Below are positions 36,587 to 46,923 of a stretch of DNA of 64,000 nt, in pieces. The stretch is from positions 3,410,001-3,474,000 of the forward strand of contig NZ_CP117883.1 of the NCBI RefSeq assembly GCF_028736215.1. Direction: 5' to 3'. Numbering within the stretch: position 1 is the stretch's first letter; every line of letters begins with the position of its first letter. The notes beneath the pieces are model-generated. The model saw only the letters and a list, made by a program, of their open reading frames with translations. It made no database searches and was not told the DNA's origin. Origin of the DNA: Mucilaginibacter sp. KACC 22773. GTDB lineage: Bacteria > Bacteroidota > Bacteroidia > Sphingobacteriales > Sphingobacteriaceae. The position numbers and the translations under genes are program-made.

Positions 36587-39500
36587 TTATTTCTCTTTAC
36601 TATGGGCTTCTTCATAAGCATTCCAGGCATCCCATCCTAAGGTTATCGCAGCCACTCCCAATTCCAGTCCAATTGCCGCTTCTCCGATTCCAGGAATTGC
36701 TATCAGCACCAAATTGGCTACTCCAAGTGTACCTGAGACCCCATCTTTCCAGGTTGCCTGGTGATTATACAAATGAACGCCAACGGTAGCTAAACTAGCA
36801 ACGGCTCCAACTCCACCAACAATTCTATTGTATTTAACAAAACTTTCGCCGGCATCTTTTATAAAGGTTGTAATTGGCGTTGTTGTGATCCCATGGAAAT
36901 CCGTAGCCAAGGCGGTCGCATCAAAAGCGTGTGAGTATCCCTCAGGTATTTCACCTCCCTGTTCAGCTTGATCAAGCATGTTATTTAAATACAATAGTGT
37001 AAGCAGGCTAACTTCGCCTATGGCATTTCCGTTTTGAGTTGCTGAAATGGCTCCCTGATTACCCTCAACATAGGTAGCATTGATGAAGCTTCCGTTTGCT
37101 GCAAAATTTATATCATATCCGTGATAGGACCCAAGCTGGCTGTAGATACTTACGCTATTGCCTGCCTGATAAATTGTTGTACCAAACCGCTTTCCATAAG
37201 CTTCCAAAGCTGCCGGATCCCCTGCCTGAGCTGCCGCCAACAGGTCATCATCGCTTAACGAACTTGGATCATTGGATGGTCCGTCTGGATCTGGAAGAGG
37301 CGGTTGAGGTACTATAAACGGGCCGTTGGGATTTTGATTTATCGTATTGCCCATAGGGTCATTATTCATCACAGGGTTATTTCCCGCATACTGGTAGCTT
37401 GTAAGGCTTTCGGCTGTTTCAGCGTTAGGATCAACAGCTACAAATCGGGATAGTGCAGCATCGTAATTGCGGTAGCCCGTTTGGTAGTAGTCCGGCAAAT
37501 TCGCATAGTCATTTTGCCATTCGCTCCCCCCGTTGTACAGGCGCCGATTAGGAACAGTTGGAATTGTAACTGTACTGACAGCCATATTTAACCCAAATGC
37601 ATAATAACTATTTTCTTGTACTATTTGAATGGCATCACTCCCATTATCCTGAAAGCCGAACCTGGCATTGCCTTGCTGGTCACTAATAATGTATTCAGGT
37701 TTTAGCTGTGTAGCGCTCACGTAAACTACCCGCCCTTCAGGCATGGAAAAATAAGAAAGTGTATTGTTTACATAAACATAGCCATCTATGTAATCTGTCG
37801 TAGTCCCTAACGTTCCATTATCATATTGCTGTTTCCGGAGTAACTTTCCAACCGCGTCATATGTATAATAAATGTAGCGGTTAGCAGATGTAGTAACTGT
37901 AATCTTATCAGTCCGGTTTAAAACGTTATAAGCAATCGACAACCCTTTATAATAATCATTCGTTAAATTGCCATTTCCGCTAATATCATATCCGTAGCCT
38001 GTTGTACTCCCGGTTAAGTTCCTAAAACCATAACCTGTGTAATTGGCCCCCGATCCGTCAGTAACACTTTGCAACTGGTTGGGGTTGGCAGCGCTATAGG
38101 TATAGGTTAGGTTGTCTACCTGATTATTGGAACTCCCGCCGATAGTGGATGAATTCCGTTTTAACGTGATTAGATTACCGTTTTCATCATAGGTAATTCC
38201 CGATTCGTCAAAACCATCTGCATTTAAGCTGAAAGTACCTGTATTTCCTGACAACCGTTCCGCATATACGGATTGGGTTAACCTATTTAGCGGATCATAA
38301 GTATATTTATAGCTTCGCTCATTTGTATTTACGTTACTATTGTTTTTTGCCATCCATTTAATTCCGGTGATACGGCCAGAATAAGACGCCGTATTACCAA
38401 CATTAGCATCTACCTTATCATACAGCAAATTCATGCCGAACAGATCATTAGTTTCGCCGTTGGAATTGATTGTTCCGCTGTCATTGGTAAGTGTGCTGTT
38501 ATTAATACTTAACAATTGGCCCCTGATATTATACCTGTAGTCCACCGATTGTAGCGGATTGGGATTCGGGCCCAGGCTCTTCTTTACCAGTTGGCCTAGC
38601 TCATTATACGCATAAGTAGCTATATGAATTACAGCCTGAGCATTATATTTTTGATCTATAGCAGCGACACGGGTATTATCGGGATCATAAGTAAAGGTCG
38701 TCAATATCGTATTGGTGCCTGCTGTTCCGGCCGCTGTTACTTTTATAACTTTCGACTGTATTGTTTTACCTGTAAAATCCGGCACATAAGTTTTAGAATC
38801 GGTTAAAGCCGTGATACTGGTATAATTAAGCTGGTTGTTGCTTTGCACCTGTATTACATTGCCATGTTTATCATAAAAAATCACGCTTGTGAGCCAAATA
38901 TTGCTCAAACCACTCCCAACAGACCTTTTGCAGATAATCGTAGGCAGTCCTTTTGTGTATGTTGTCTGCGCGGCCTCACCGGTCAGGCCCTGAATTGCGT
39001 AATTGAAATCAGCAACATAAGAAGCATCTTGATTTAAGTCATAATCATCAAAATAAGCATACGCCAGCGGGCTGATATTAGCAGTAGGAAATACATTGTT
39101 AGTATAATAACCGCTATTGATTGCAGTACCGCTGCGGCTTTCAAACCACGTTGTACCATAGCCAGTTAAACCAGATACATATTGTTGCATTAATACCCGC
39201 GAAGTATTGGTTGCATCAGTATAAATCCCCTGGCTGGCTGCCCTGCCGTCCGCATCATATTTGATGTAATTCCACTGATTTGTTTTACGCAAGTTTCCGT
39301 CTTGCATTAGAACAGGCCGATTGAGCGGATCATAAACCATGTATAATACTGCTGACCCAGGGACAGTTTTTTCAACCAATCGCCCCATTCCATCATAAAC
39401 AAAAGTAAAAATGAGTTTATTAACACCTGCTTGTGAAAGCAAATAGCTATGCGTTGTATAAAGCATAATTGCTACAGCTTTAGGGGGCACGATATAACTG

Positions 39501-40282
39501 ATTAGTCCTGCATTATTGTAAATGTAGTAGGTATCAAAATAGGTTTCAGTTATCCCGTTTACGGTTTGATTGGCTAGCTGCCGTTTCAACACGGTGTGCC
39601 CGTTGATATCCTTAAAAAGAAGCGTTTCGGCTCCGTCAGCATCTGTAAGATCACTCACTGATAGCGTATTTGCCGAATAGTTGTTATTATAACTACCGTC
39701 AACTCCCCAAAGTATTACATTATCGGCAGAAGTATTTGGCCGGTAATTAGCGGAGGTATAATGCTGGGTCGGTTGGAACCCGTCCCCAACAGCTCCTTCT
39801 TTTAACAATCGGTGTAGGGGACTGGATTCAAATACGCGCTGACTAAAAGGGGAACCATCAGATGCGGTCTTTGTACCTGTTCCGTTGGAATAAAACGTCA
39901 GCAAATCCGCATTTGACGCGGCCCTAAAGCTTCCTGTGCCATCGGTACCGGGATAGGGAAGATATTCATAAGGTTGATTTCCCGTCGCGTCATAAGCCGC
40001 TGGCTGTATCAGGTCCTTTCCAACGGGGCTGGCTTGAATGTTAACGGCTTGAATAGTACGGCCAAGGCCATCCAAATACGTGCGCGTTGTTGACTTTTGC
40101 CCGTTAGTAAGTGCTAAAACCTGATCACCAGTGGTGACATTTCCGACCCGCACGGTAGTATTTTCCTCGTATGCTTTATAATCGGTAACGGCCTGAGCGT
40201 AACCTGTTGTTACAATAGAAAAAGATATGGCAAACAAAAAAATAACCCTTGTGAGAATCAGCCGAATTTTTAAAACAATCAT
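36587..40282 (-). CDS. Rhs-repeat protein with membrane-active-looking C-terminal tip
   Basis: 1231 residues with an N-terminal signal (LTRVIFLFAISFSIVTTGYAQ). A DUF6443-like domain follows (TYLDGLGRTIQAV, YEYLPYPGTDGTGSFR), then Rhs/YD repeats (YTYDAVGKLLRKQQYDNG), then the conserved core end (YRNYDAALSRFVAVDPNAE ... NNDPMGN, ending near residue 979). The 252-residue tip after it is the variable part. It has hydrophobic helices near the end (GGVGAVASLATVGVHLY, GVANLVLIAIPGIGEAAIG, GVAAITLGWDAWNAY), like pore-forming or membrane-disrupting toxins. The core should form the shell that encloses the tip. It is second in the operon, 64 bp after a larger Rhs-like gene, and followed by a membrane-protein gene. 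Confidence 0.85.
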   Translation of the reverse strand: MIVLKIRLILTRVIFLFAISFSIVTTGYAQAVTDYKAYEENTTVRVGNVTTGDQVLALTNGQKSTTRTYLDGLGRTIQAVNIQASPVGKDLIQPAAYDATGNQPYEYLPYPGTDGTGSFRAASNADLLTFYSNGTGTKTASDGSPFSQRVFESSPLHRLLKEGAVGDGFQPTQHYTSANYRPNTSADNVILWGVDGSYNNNYSANTLSVSDLTDADGAETLLFKDINGHTVLKRQLANQTVNGITETYFDTYYIYNNAGLISYIVPPKAVAIMLYTTHSYLLSQAGVNKLIFTFVYDGMGRLVEKTVPGSAVLYMVYDPLNRPVLMQDGNLRKTNQWNYIKYDADGRAASQGIYTDATNTSRVLMQQYVSGLTGYGTTWFESRSGTAINSGYYTNNVFPTANISPLAYAYFDDYDLNQDASYVADFNYAIQGLTGEAAQTTYTKGLPTIICKRSVGSGLSNIWLTSVIFYDKHGNVIQVQSNNQLNYTSITALTDSKTYVPDFTGKTIQSKVIKVTAAGTAGTNTILTTFTYDPDNTRVAAIDQKYNAQAVIHIATYAYNELGQLVKKSLGPNPNPLQSVDYRYNIRGQLLSINNSTLTNDSGTINSNGETNDLFGMNLLYDKVDANVGNTASYSGRITGIKWMAKNNSNVNTNERSYKYTYDPLNRLTQSVYAERLSGNTGTFSLNADGFDESGITYDENGNLITLKRNSSTIGGSSNNQVDNLTYTYSAANPNQLQSVTDGSGANYTGYGFRNLTGSTTGYGYDISGNGNLTNDYYKGLSIAYNVLNRTDKITVTTSANRYIYYTYDAVGKLLRKQQYDNGTLGTTTDYIDGYVYVNNTLSYFSMPEGRVVYVSATQLKPEYIISDQQGNARFGFQDNGSDAIQIVQENSYYAFGLNMAVSTVTIPTVPNRRLYNGGSEWQNDYANLPDYYQTGYRNYDAALSRFVAVDPNAETAESLTSYQYAGNNPVMNNDPMGNTINQNPNGPFIVPQPPLPDPDGPSNDPSSLSDDDLLAAAQAGDPAALEAYGKRFGTTIYQAGNSVSIYSQLGSYHGYDINFAANGSFINATYVEGNQGAISATQNGNAIGEVSLLTLLYLNNMLDQAEQGGEIPEGYSHAFDATALATDFHGITTTPITTFIKDAGESFVKYNRIVGGVGAVASLATVGVHLYNHQATWKDGVSGTLGVANLVLIAIPGIGEAAIGLELGVAAITLGWDAWNAYEEAHSKEK

Positions 40283-40346
40283 GGACTTTGGATTAGGTTG
40301 GTTGATGGTTTAATAATTTTAATTAAGAAGTCTTCTACAAATCGCC

Positions 40347-43300
40347 TTACAAGCCGCAGGTCGCAAAGTCTATTACAAAAGCAACTGTTGATGCCGTTGT
40401 GTTTCGCATATCACCTGTAAACGTAAAAATGGGATTTGTTGCAGAATTTGGATAGCATGTAAAAGCAGAGCCAAGCTGATAAGTAAAACTTTTAAGGGTG
40501 CTGGATGTGCCAGATGTTGAAACTTTTATTGTGTATAAGTCCGGAACAACCTTTGCTGTTCCTGCCGATAATGTGGCAGTGCTGAATGAATAAATAAGAT
40601 ATGAACCTTTGTAAAAGCTGATGTTTGTTATTGATCCGCCGTTGGAATTATTGGAATACACTATTTTAACAGGCGTGGATCCCGTTGCAACCGAGACGTT
40701 GTAAGTCGAGGTAAACTGACCATACCTTACGGATGAAGCTGTCAGGGTAACGGTATAAGTGCCGGCTGCCGAAAAAGTATGGATGGCATTGGTGCCTGTT
40801 GCCGTTGTTCCATCACCAAAATCCCATGAATAAATCAAATCGTCAACCACGAAACAACCATTAATTGTTGTGTTATTGGTAAATATGAATGGATCAGGTT
40901 GATACAGGCCGCCGGTAACTGAAAATGAAGGCTGGACTATTACTGTCGATAAGTCGCTTTTCCGTATATAAGACTTGCTTTGAACAATTTGTTTGTCCTG
41001 ATCATATTTAAAAAGTAGCCGTCCATATTGGTCGTATTTATAATAGTTAGAAACGCCATCAGTATTCGTTTCTGCGGTCTTGAAATGCGTGACATTATCG
41101 TAGGCATACGTAGTTACCTGTGCGATTTCCGGATAAAATAAAACATCATCAATGCTTATAGCCGCATTGCTTGAAAAGCTAACAGAAAAACTTGCGGCTA
41201 AGCTTCCTGTCGGTATCCTCATCTCACGATAGACCCATGCCCCGGATGAGTTAATAAAAGTCATCGGGTAATTGACCGTCGTTCCACCACTTGTTATCGC
41301 TAAGGTTATAGTTCCTGTACTCGCGGAGTTTAACCAACAAGAAAACACATAGTTTTTTGTCTGTTGATTACGGATGATGGTACTACTTAATGAGCCGCTA
41401 GATTGTAAGCCCAGGGCATATAGGCCGGTTCGGCTCGATGTGATGGTGGCCGCTCCGGTAACACTGAAAATATTTCCATTTGTCGAATTTTCAAAGTCAT
41501 TATAAGCCATCTCATTATAATTAACATGGTCGGCCATTAATGTTGGCTGGTTCGAAAAACGGTTGGTTATTACGGTTTTGAAATGCTTATTATTATCGTT
41601 AACACTGGTTAAATTCCCTGCGGCGTCATACCAAACGTAATTTTGAGTGGGTGTATACCGCGAATCGTATACAGTGGTACCGGAACTCACGGCCAATGAT
41701 GCAAAATTTGTAACGCCATCTACTGCAACAAATGAAAGCTTTTGGTTTGGCAGATATAACGTAGCTGTAGACGGAATAAAACTATTAAACTTTATCAGTT
41801 CTGCACCAATGGTTTTTACTACGCCATTGCGTTGTACATTAAATATCTTTTCGACAGGGACATTTATATTAAGTGCCTGAAGGTTTTTTATGGCTAAAAG
41901 ATTCGCATCTGTTGTGCCGGGAATTGTATAGTCTTTAATATAGCTGATGTTTTGCGTATTTATACTTCCGTCGCTATTGGTCGAACTTATTTGAGTAACT
42001 AATTTATGTTGCGTGCTTGAATATGCATAAGTGGTGGTTGAAGCCTGACTTTGTGCCTGTGTGTTTGAATCAAAAACTTTTTTTGTCGTTGAGGCGATTA
42101 GTTCGTCACATGATGTATAAATATTATACTTCGCATAAGCTACACTTGAGAGATTATTATCGAATCTCAATGCTGTAATAATTGTCGGCGATGCCGTTCG
42201 AATATAGCTGTATGCTGTTTCGGCAACTTCCTGTCCGCCGTCATTAAATTCTGTTACTTTACTTAGACGGCCCCGCTCAAAATCGTAATTCGTATTGGGA
42301 GCAAATGGGTATGAATAAATATCATTTTTGGTAAAATCAGCATTGGCGCAATTTGTTCGTGCTATATCATTTATTGTTGATGTCCAGTCAGGGCTTGCGC
42401 TTATCGTCCAATAATTGACAGGTGACAAGTATTCGTACAGCGTGCTGCCTAATCCTGTTTGACTCATCTTGACTTTGTTATAAACAATCGATTCGTCTTC
42501 TGCGGATAAATCGGTCTCAGACCTCGCTGTTGAATAATTCCACAAAACGGCATTTGTGCCTGTGCCTGTATAGGGTATTGCAAACGAATATAAGGGCAAA
42601 GTCAAAGGCCTGCCTGTCGATATATTCGTCGCCGGATCTGTATAGCTGTAATTTTTAACAATGTTATTTGCAGTACTAAGCCCATCATAATCAGTAATTT
42701 GTTTAATCCTTATACCTCCGCCTTTTACAACCGTGTTTGATGGTGCATCCAGATAATCATTCGACTCATAAACTATCGAAGTAGTACCACCGCCAGAATA
42801 TGTAATCGAATTTAAAGTTCCGGCCATAACGTTTGCCGGGTCTGCAGCCCGGGCTGCTCCCGTAAGGGATATGGAATAATCGCTTCCAACTGTTCCCGAG
42901 GCGGAGTTCTGATATCTTGGATAAGAGCTATTTGAGGGGTTAATATTCACAGATGGCAACAGCGTGGTATTCGCCTGACTATTGCTATAATAGCCCCAAT
43001 AATCTACCTGTTTGGTGCTGGTGTCGGGCAAAATTGTAGTTTGATTTCCATAATACCCAAACTTGTATCCCATAGGATAGTCGCAAGAAGATTCAGAAAC
43101 TGAGGCCAGGAAATTCCTTATCACTATATTACCGCTGCCGACAAAATATGTATAACGAAAATTTATATTTCGGCCAAATCCTTGAATATTTGAAATGTTA
43201 TAATTGTTGCCATTCGTATTATTGGCATAAGTAAATGAAAGTGTATTATAACCGGCATCAAGAATTTCTGAAACCAACCCGGTGTTGGTATGTGACTCCG

Positions 43301-44180
43301 TAATAGAATATTGAAAGGCCCTTGTAGTTGTGCTGTTCGCTGCTCCTAAATTCAAGCTCACTGGGGTTGATGTTACCGAAGATTGACTCGGTGCAGTGTA
43401 ATTTAACGTAACCTGATTACCGTTTACGTCCGACATACTGGTTAATGACCACTTCAGATTGTAATTTATGCCATTCTTATACTGATTATAAGCTGTTTTG
43501 AAAAAATTAACCGTATAGGTGCTATTAGTTTGCCTGGTAACTGTTTCAGTGACAGAAAAAAGATAGGTTATGCCCTTGTTATCTAGCACACTAATAGTAT
43601 TAATCAAACCATTAGCATCGGTTGTGTATGTTATTTTTACATCCTTGTAAGGGATTGTCTTGATATTGTGATTGCTATCAAAAACAAACTGGCAAGACAA
43701 ACCTGGGGCACTGACATTAAAAAGATCCGGTTCAGTATCTGATAAATCACCAAAATTAGTATTGATATAAGTTATATCCTGCGTTTCGAGTGAACACGTT
43801 TTGGTATTGTCGTTAGCAATCGAAAAGCTATTTATTTTTGTGCCGTCAGTATTGTATAGCCAACCTAAGCGCGCATTGCCCGCCAGGTCTTTCTTGCAAT
43901 CGTCGGGTAAGCCGCGTAAGGTTCTTGTAATTTGTCCCCCCGCAACCAATTGCCAACTCATACCTGCATTATTTTCTCCATCTTTAATTTTTACACCAAC
44001 CGTATTATAAGTAAGATAGACTGGTATGCTTACATCACCACTGGCCACAGTATAAATTGGTATGTTAGCAGTTGCTGTCCCGGTATAAGGGTTAACGTTT
44101 AAAATGTTTTTACTCTGTGAGAAGGCGGCACCATTAAAGGTAAATAAGCATGTTATTATCAAACAAGAAGTTCTTAACAT
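40347..44180 (-). CDS. secreted Rhs-partner protein with PKD domain
   Basis: 1277 residues with a signal peptide (MLRTSCLIITCLFTFNGAAFS). The N-terminal part (LNVNPYTGTATANIPIYTVASG, AGMSWQLVAGGQITRTLRGLP) is the usual opening of the large protein that precedes the Rhs protein in Bacteroidota. A carbohydrate-binding-like segment (NDFENSTNGNIFSVTG) follows at about 890-1020, then a short YD-repeat stretch (YAYDNVTHFKTAETNTDGV) and a PKD domain near 1110-1190 (IYSWDFGDGTTATGTNAIHTF). It is the first gene of the Rhs operon. It is probably the first half of a two-part Rhs shell or its surface anchor; this role is inferred from gene order. Confidence 0.8.
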   Translation of the reverse strand: MLRTSCLIITCLFTFNGAAFSQSKNILNVNPYTGTATANIPIYTVASGDVSIPVYLTYNTVGVKIKDGENNAGMSWQLVAGGQITRTLRGLPDDCKKDLAGNARLGWLYNTDGTKINSFSIANDNTKTCSLETQDITYINTNFGDLSDTEPDLFNVSAPGLSCQFVFDSNHNIKTIPYKDVKITYTTDANGLINTISVLDNKGITYLFSVTETVTRQTNSTYTVNFFKTAYNQYKNGINYNLKWSLTSMSDVNGNQVTLNYTAPSQSSVTSTPVSLNLGAANSTTTRAFQYSITESHTNTGLVSEILDAGYNTLSFTYANNTNGNNYNISNIQGFGRNINFRYTYFVGSGNIVIRNFLASVSESSCDYPMGYKFGYYGNQTTILPDTSTKQVDYWGYYSNSQANTTLLPSVNINPSNSSYPRYQNSASGTVGSDYSISLTGAARAADPANVMAGTLNSITYSGGGTTSIVYESNDYLDAPSNTVVKGGGIRIKQITDYDGLSTANNIVKNYSYTDPATNISTGRPLTLPLYSFAIPYTGTGTNAVLWNYSTARSETDLSAEDESIVYNKVKMSQTGLGSTLYEYLSPVNYWTISASPDWTSTINDIARTNCANADFTKNDIYSYPFAPNTNYDFERGRLSKVTEFNDGGQEVAETAYSYIRTASPTIITALRFDNNLSSVAYAKYNIYTSCDELIASTTKKVFDSNTQAQSQASTTTYAYSSTQHKLVTQISSTNSDGSINTQNISYIKDYTIPGTTDANLLAIKNLQALNINVPVEKIFNVQRNGVVKTIGAELIKFNSFIPSTATLYLPNQKLSFVAVDGVTNFASLAVSSGTTVYDSRYTPTQNYVWYDAAGNLTSVNDNNKHFKTVITNRFSNQPTLMADHVNYNEMAYNDFENSTNGNIFSVTGAATITSSRTGLYALGLQSSGSLSSTIIRNQQTKNYVFSCWLNSASTGTITLAITSGGTTVNYPMTFINSSGAWVYREMRIPTGSLAASFSVSFSSNAAISIDDVLFYPEIAQVTTYAYDNVTHFKTAETNTDGVSNYYKYDQYGRLLFKYDQDKQIVQSKSYIRKSDLSTVIVQPSFSVTGGLYQPDPFIFTNNTTINGCFVVDDLIYSWDFGDGTTATGTNAIHTFSAAGTYTVTLTASSVRYGQFTSTYNVSVATGSTPVKIVYSNNSNGGSITNISFYKGSYLIYSFSTATLSAGTAKVVPDLYTIKVSTSGTSSTLKSFTYQLGSAFTCYPNSATNPIFTFTGDMRNTTASTVAFVIDFATCGL

Positions 44181-45245
44181 AAGGATTTAAAGGTATTAGG
44201 TCGTGTATATATTTGTGTGTACAATAAAATCATTCCGTGGTTTTGGGCACTCGGAATAAAACAATTTTTTGAATACTAATTATCGCGTAGCTTCTTCATT
44301 TTTATGCTTCAATGTTTATTTATTATCATTGTTATAAATCTATTAAAAAATAATATCGGCATAATAAAATTATTTATCCTCTTCATGAAAACTTCATACT
44401 GGCGGCGGTTGATGAGGTTCCCTTCCAAATCATATTGTGCAATCGGTTTACAAAACGACATATTTTCTTTCAGTTCGAGCGGCCTGGCGTTTTCAGTTGT
44501 GGGAACAAATGGCCTCGTTTCGAAGCCCACTGTTGTTTTTCGCTTTTTTCACCGCCTGACATTTTGGGACTGCAGTTATATCCGTGTTACCATCTGTAGA
44601 CTTAGCGTCAATTTTTCCTGTATCGCAACATCCGTGCGGCGGAATACAGAAACCTGCCGATATGGTTGATAATAGTGAAAGTACATACTATGCAACAGGC
44701 GATAACGCGGTTACAGATGCCATAACTTTTAACCTTGGCAAAAGAAAAAATTTTTCGTGTTAATGCTCGGGAAGCTATCGGATTGGGCCATTGCACGACC
44801 GCCGTTCTGTAGACCATTCATCTAATGGAAAAGATTGGGCTCCTATTCCAGAGGCAGCCGGCAAACATATTCTTATGGTTCCCGGTGCCGGGCTGGCAGA
44901 GCCGTTTGCTTTGCCCGGCAATATCCTTTTCAGACCATACAAAAATCAAATTTTGAAACGCTGGAAAACCTATCCTCATCAGATGAGAGCCTGGCATAAA
45001 GGCATCCAGCTGCTTCCGGCTCATGAATCAATTTTCCGGCATTGCCATTGTCCAGGGACAGGTTCAAAACCAAAAATTATGACAACTATTATTCAAAAAC
45101 AATAGGATTAAAATTTAAAAGGTTAAAAGATGATGTCATCTGTTAATTTGGTACATTTTATTTGTAACTTTTTTTGTACAGGAGGAAGTAAAATAAACGG
45201 TGTCAAGGGTTGCCTTGAGCCAATGCTTTCGGATCAATCCGAAAA
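44181..45245. other. 1-kb region without a supported gene
   Basis: The region lies between the Rhs operon start and the insertion sequence. The first about 100 bp should hold the Rhs promoter. Several short frames exist on both strands (for example a 73-codon minus frame near 44309-44530 with AQYDLEGNLINR, and a 104-codon plus frame near 44791-45105), but none has a family pattern that I can support. It may be decayed DNA beside the insertion sequence. Confidence 0.4.
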
Positions 45246-45262
45246 GTTGGGGGATAAAAAAG

Positions 45263-46246
45263 TCAGGCATATATTTTAGCAAGTCTGAATAAGAAGAAAG
45301 AAGTATCTCTTACACCTCTTAAAGATGCTCTAAAAGCTTTGAGCTTAGCATTGAAAGATTCTGCCGAGGCGTTGGTACTTCTGTTATCGAAGAAGTTTAG
45401 GATAGATTCATAATGCGATTTGACAGATCTTGCAACGGTTTTAAAAGATTCAATTCCTGCATCTTCTACATCATTATACCAGATTGCCAGTCTTTTAAAC
45501 GCCTGCTGCTTGTCTTTACAGATAGTGAAAATCTGCCCCAGCCGGACTGACAGGTTGTAGGCTTTGAGCAGCAAGGGATACCTTGGAAACAACAGATCAG
45601 CTCTTTCTTTCTGTGATACAGTCCACTTAGATGGGTGTTTAAATAGCAGATACCTGCTTCTGGCCAGTAATTGTTTTAAAGTATCCCCGTTGCTAAATAC
45701 TTCAGGCTGATAGCTTTGCTTGTTTTTTTTAGCGTCCTCTATTGCTTTGTTCTCTTGCTCTAATGCTTCCCAGCGATATTTGATCCTTGCTTCCTGTGCA
45801 GCATCATAGGCCAGCTTTTGTACATGGAACCGGTCAACAACACGCACAGCATTAGAAAAGCACCTGCGGATAGCCTTGATCATGTTAGCAGCCATATCCA
45901 TCGTCACTTCCTTAACTTTATTCCTTTTACGGACAGGTACTCGCTCCAGTACAGCCATAATCTGTTCGGCCTGTGTGCCTTTTATCATCGCTACGATAGC
46001 CTTTTTACCACCTTTGGCTTCTTTATTGGTAACAATGGTATACAGTTCTCCGTTGCTTAAGGCGGTTTCATCTATACTCAGGTAAGGGCCTATATTATCT
46101 GCAAACAGCATCCACTCCTCTGCATGCCATTTCTGACCCCAGCTGTGAAAATCACTCAGGTGATCTTTATATTGCTGACCGAGCTGCTTGCCGTCCACCT
46201 CATATAACTTGCCTAACAAATGGCTGCTAATAGGATGATTATCCAA
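45263..46246 (-). CDS. ISAon1-family transposase, DDE domain
   Basis: 327 residues, ISL3-like DDE transposase: YLSIDETALSNGELY (first Asp), VKEVTMDMAANMIKAI (second Asp), and NASAESFNAKLKAFR (Glu). VRVVDRFHVQKLA between them is typical. The frame opens with TTG at 46246 inside the end of the upstream frame; the TTG and the stop TAA share an 8-bp overlap, so translation is likely by reinitiation. The relative frame (+1/-2) does not fit a simple -1 frameshift. All catalytic residues are present, so the element could be active. Confidence 0.85.
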   Translation of the reverse strand: MDNHPISSHLLGKLYEVDGKQLGQQYKDHLSDFHSWGQKWHAEEWMLFADNIGPYLSIDETALSNGELYTIVTNKEAKGGKKAIVAMIKGTQAEQIMAVLERVPVRKRNKVKEVTMDMAANMIKAIRRCFSNAVRVVDRFHVQKLAYDAAQEARIKYRWEALEQENKAIEDAKKNKQSYQPEVFSNGDTLKQLLARSRYLLFKHPSKWTVSQKERADLLFPRYPLLLKAYNLSVRLGQIFTICKDKQQAFKRLAIWYNDVEDAGIESFKTVARSVKSHYESILNFFDNRSTNASAESFNAKLKAFRASLRGVRDTSFFLFRLAKIYA

Positions 46247-46595
46247 ATATACCTTTTAAAAAAGTGCCGAATTCTGTAGTCATCCGCGCTCCCTTCCTTA
46301 CTAAATCCCAGTCTCTTGTAATGATCTCACCACTTGCTTTTACTTCCCATCTGCGTCTTTTGATACAAAGCGCTACTTTATGGCCACGAATAGGAAAATC
46401 CTGTATGGCCGTTTCCGGTAAGAAGCCCCTGGATTCCAGTTGTGGCTTCTCATAACCTGATGGAGCAAGGTTCTTTTCTTCCAGGTAAATGTTCAATTGC
46501 CCGCTCTCAGATGAGCGAACATCCATAAGTTCAAAATATTCTAAAAGACCTTCAGGTAAGATTAAACGGACAAGGGTTTCGTATGCTGCTGTCAA
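46239..46595 (-). CDS. ISAon1-family transposase N-terminal region protein
   Basis: 118 residues starting MTAAYETLVRLILPEGLLEYF and carrying the usual EIITRDWDLVRKGARMTTEF end of the first frame of ISAon1-type elements. In the family this part is the DNA-binding region that is encoded separately from the DDE domain. The frame stops at TAA (46239-46241), overlapping the start of the catalytic frame. The two-gene state is normal for this family and not a sign of decay. Confidence 0.85.
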   Translation of the reverse strand: MTAAYETLVRLILPEGLLEYFELMDVRSSESGQLNIYLEEKNLAPSGYEKPQLESRGFLPETAIQDFPIRGHKVALCIKRRRWEVKASGEIITRDWDLVRKGARMTTEFGTFLKGIFG

Positions 46596-46652
46596 GGGTA
46601 TTCGTATTTGTTATTCCTATCCCCAAAACAAATACTTTTTTTACTCCCCCAC

Positions 46653-46785
46653 AATTATTTTGCTTGATCCATTTTAATGAGTTGATCTTATCATTGGGCC
46701 GCTTATACGCTTTCAGCCAGGACTTCAACAGCTGATGCGTGATAGGTTGCTTCGCGTTATTCGCTATGGTTTGCTTGATACCCAT
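46653..46785 (-). pseudogene. N-terminal fragment of a gene cut by the insertion sequence (AbiEi-like?)
   Basis: From the ATG at 46785 the frame reads MGIKQTIANNAKQPITHQLL, then KSWLKAYKRPNDKINSL, and runs into the right end of the insertion sequence after about 44 codons. A short HTH opening with PITHQ and KRPNDKI recalls the winged-helix start of AbiEi-type antitoxins of Bacteroidota. The remainder is not found on the other side of the element, so there was a deletion or rearrangement as well as the insertion. The family call is weak. Confidence 0.4.
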
Positions 46786-46923
46786 AAAAAATTACATAGT
46801 TACAATATTTGGCAGATCAAGCGATGCTGCCCGCCCTTAATCAACGATGCGGGTTTTAACGCCCCGGATACAGACGCTTAGCCAGTTGCGCAAAACGCAG
46901 CCGGGTACCGGCTATTTATAATT

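Larger units (their letters stand above)
45246..46653 (-). mobile_element. ISAon1-type insertion sequence with terminal inverted repeats
   Basis: About 1.4 kb bounded by imperfect inverted repeats. The left end reads GTTGGGGGATAAAAAAGTC from 45246; the right end, read on the minus strand from 46653, is TGTGGGGGAGTAAAAAAAGT. The transposase stop (45263-45265) lies inside the left repeat, as in compact insertion sequences. Two overlapping frames fill the element. I could not fix a target-site duplication by eye: AAAA on the left and ATTA on the right do not match clearly. Confidence 0.75.

Noticed and set aside
44309..44530. Minus frame containing AQYDLEGNLINR, similar to NUMOD1 segments of homing endonucleases
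   Set aside because: Only one short motif, no HNH or GIY-YIG domain nearby; chance resemblance cannot be excluded.
44791..45105. 104-codon plus frame before the insertion sequence
   Set aside because: No family pattern; the overlapping minus frame is equally long, and the region looks decayed.
45236..46660. Programmed -1 frameshift joining the two transposase frames
   Set aside because: The second frame is +1 (or -2) relative to the first, and the TTG start overlaps the stop, so reinitiation is simpler.
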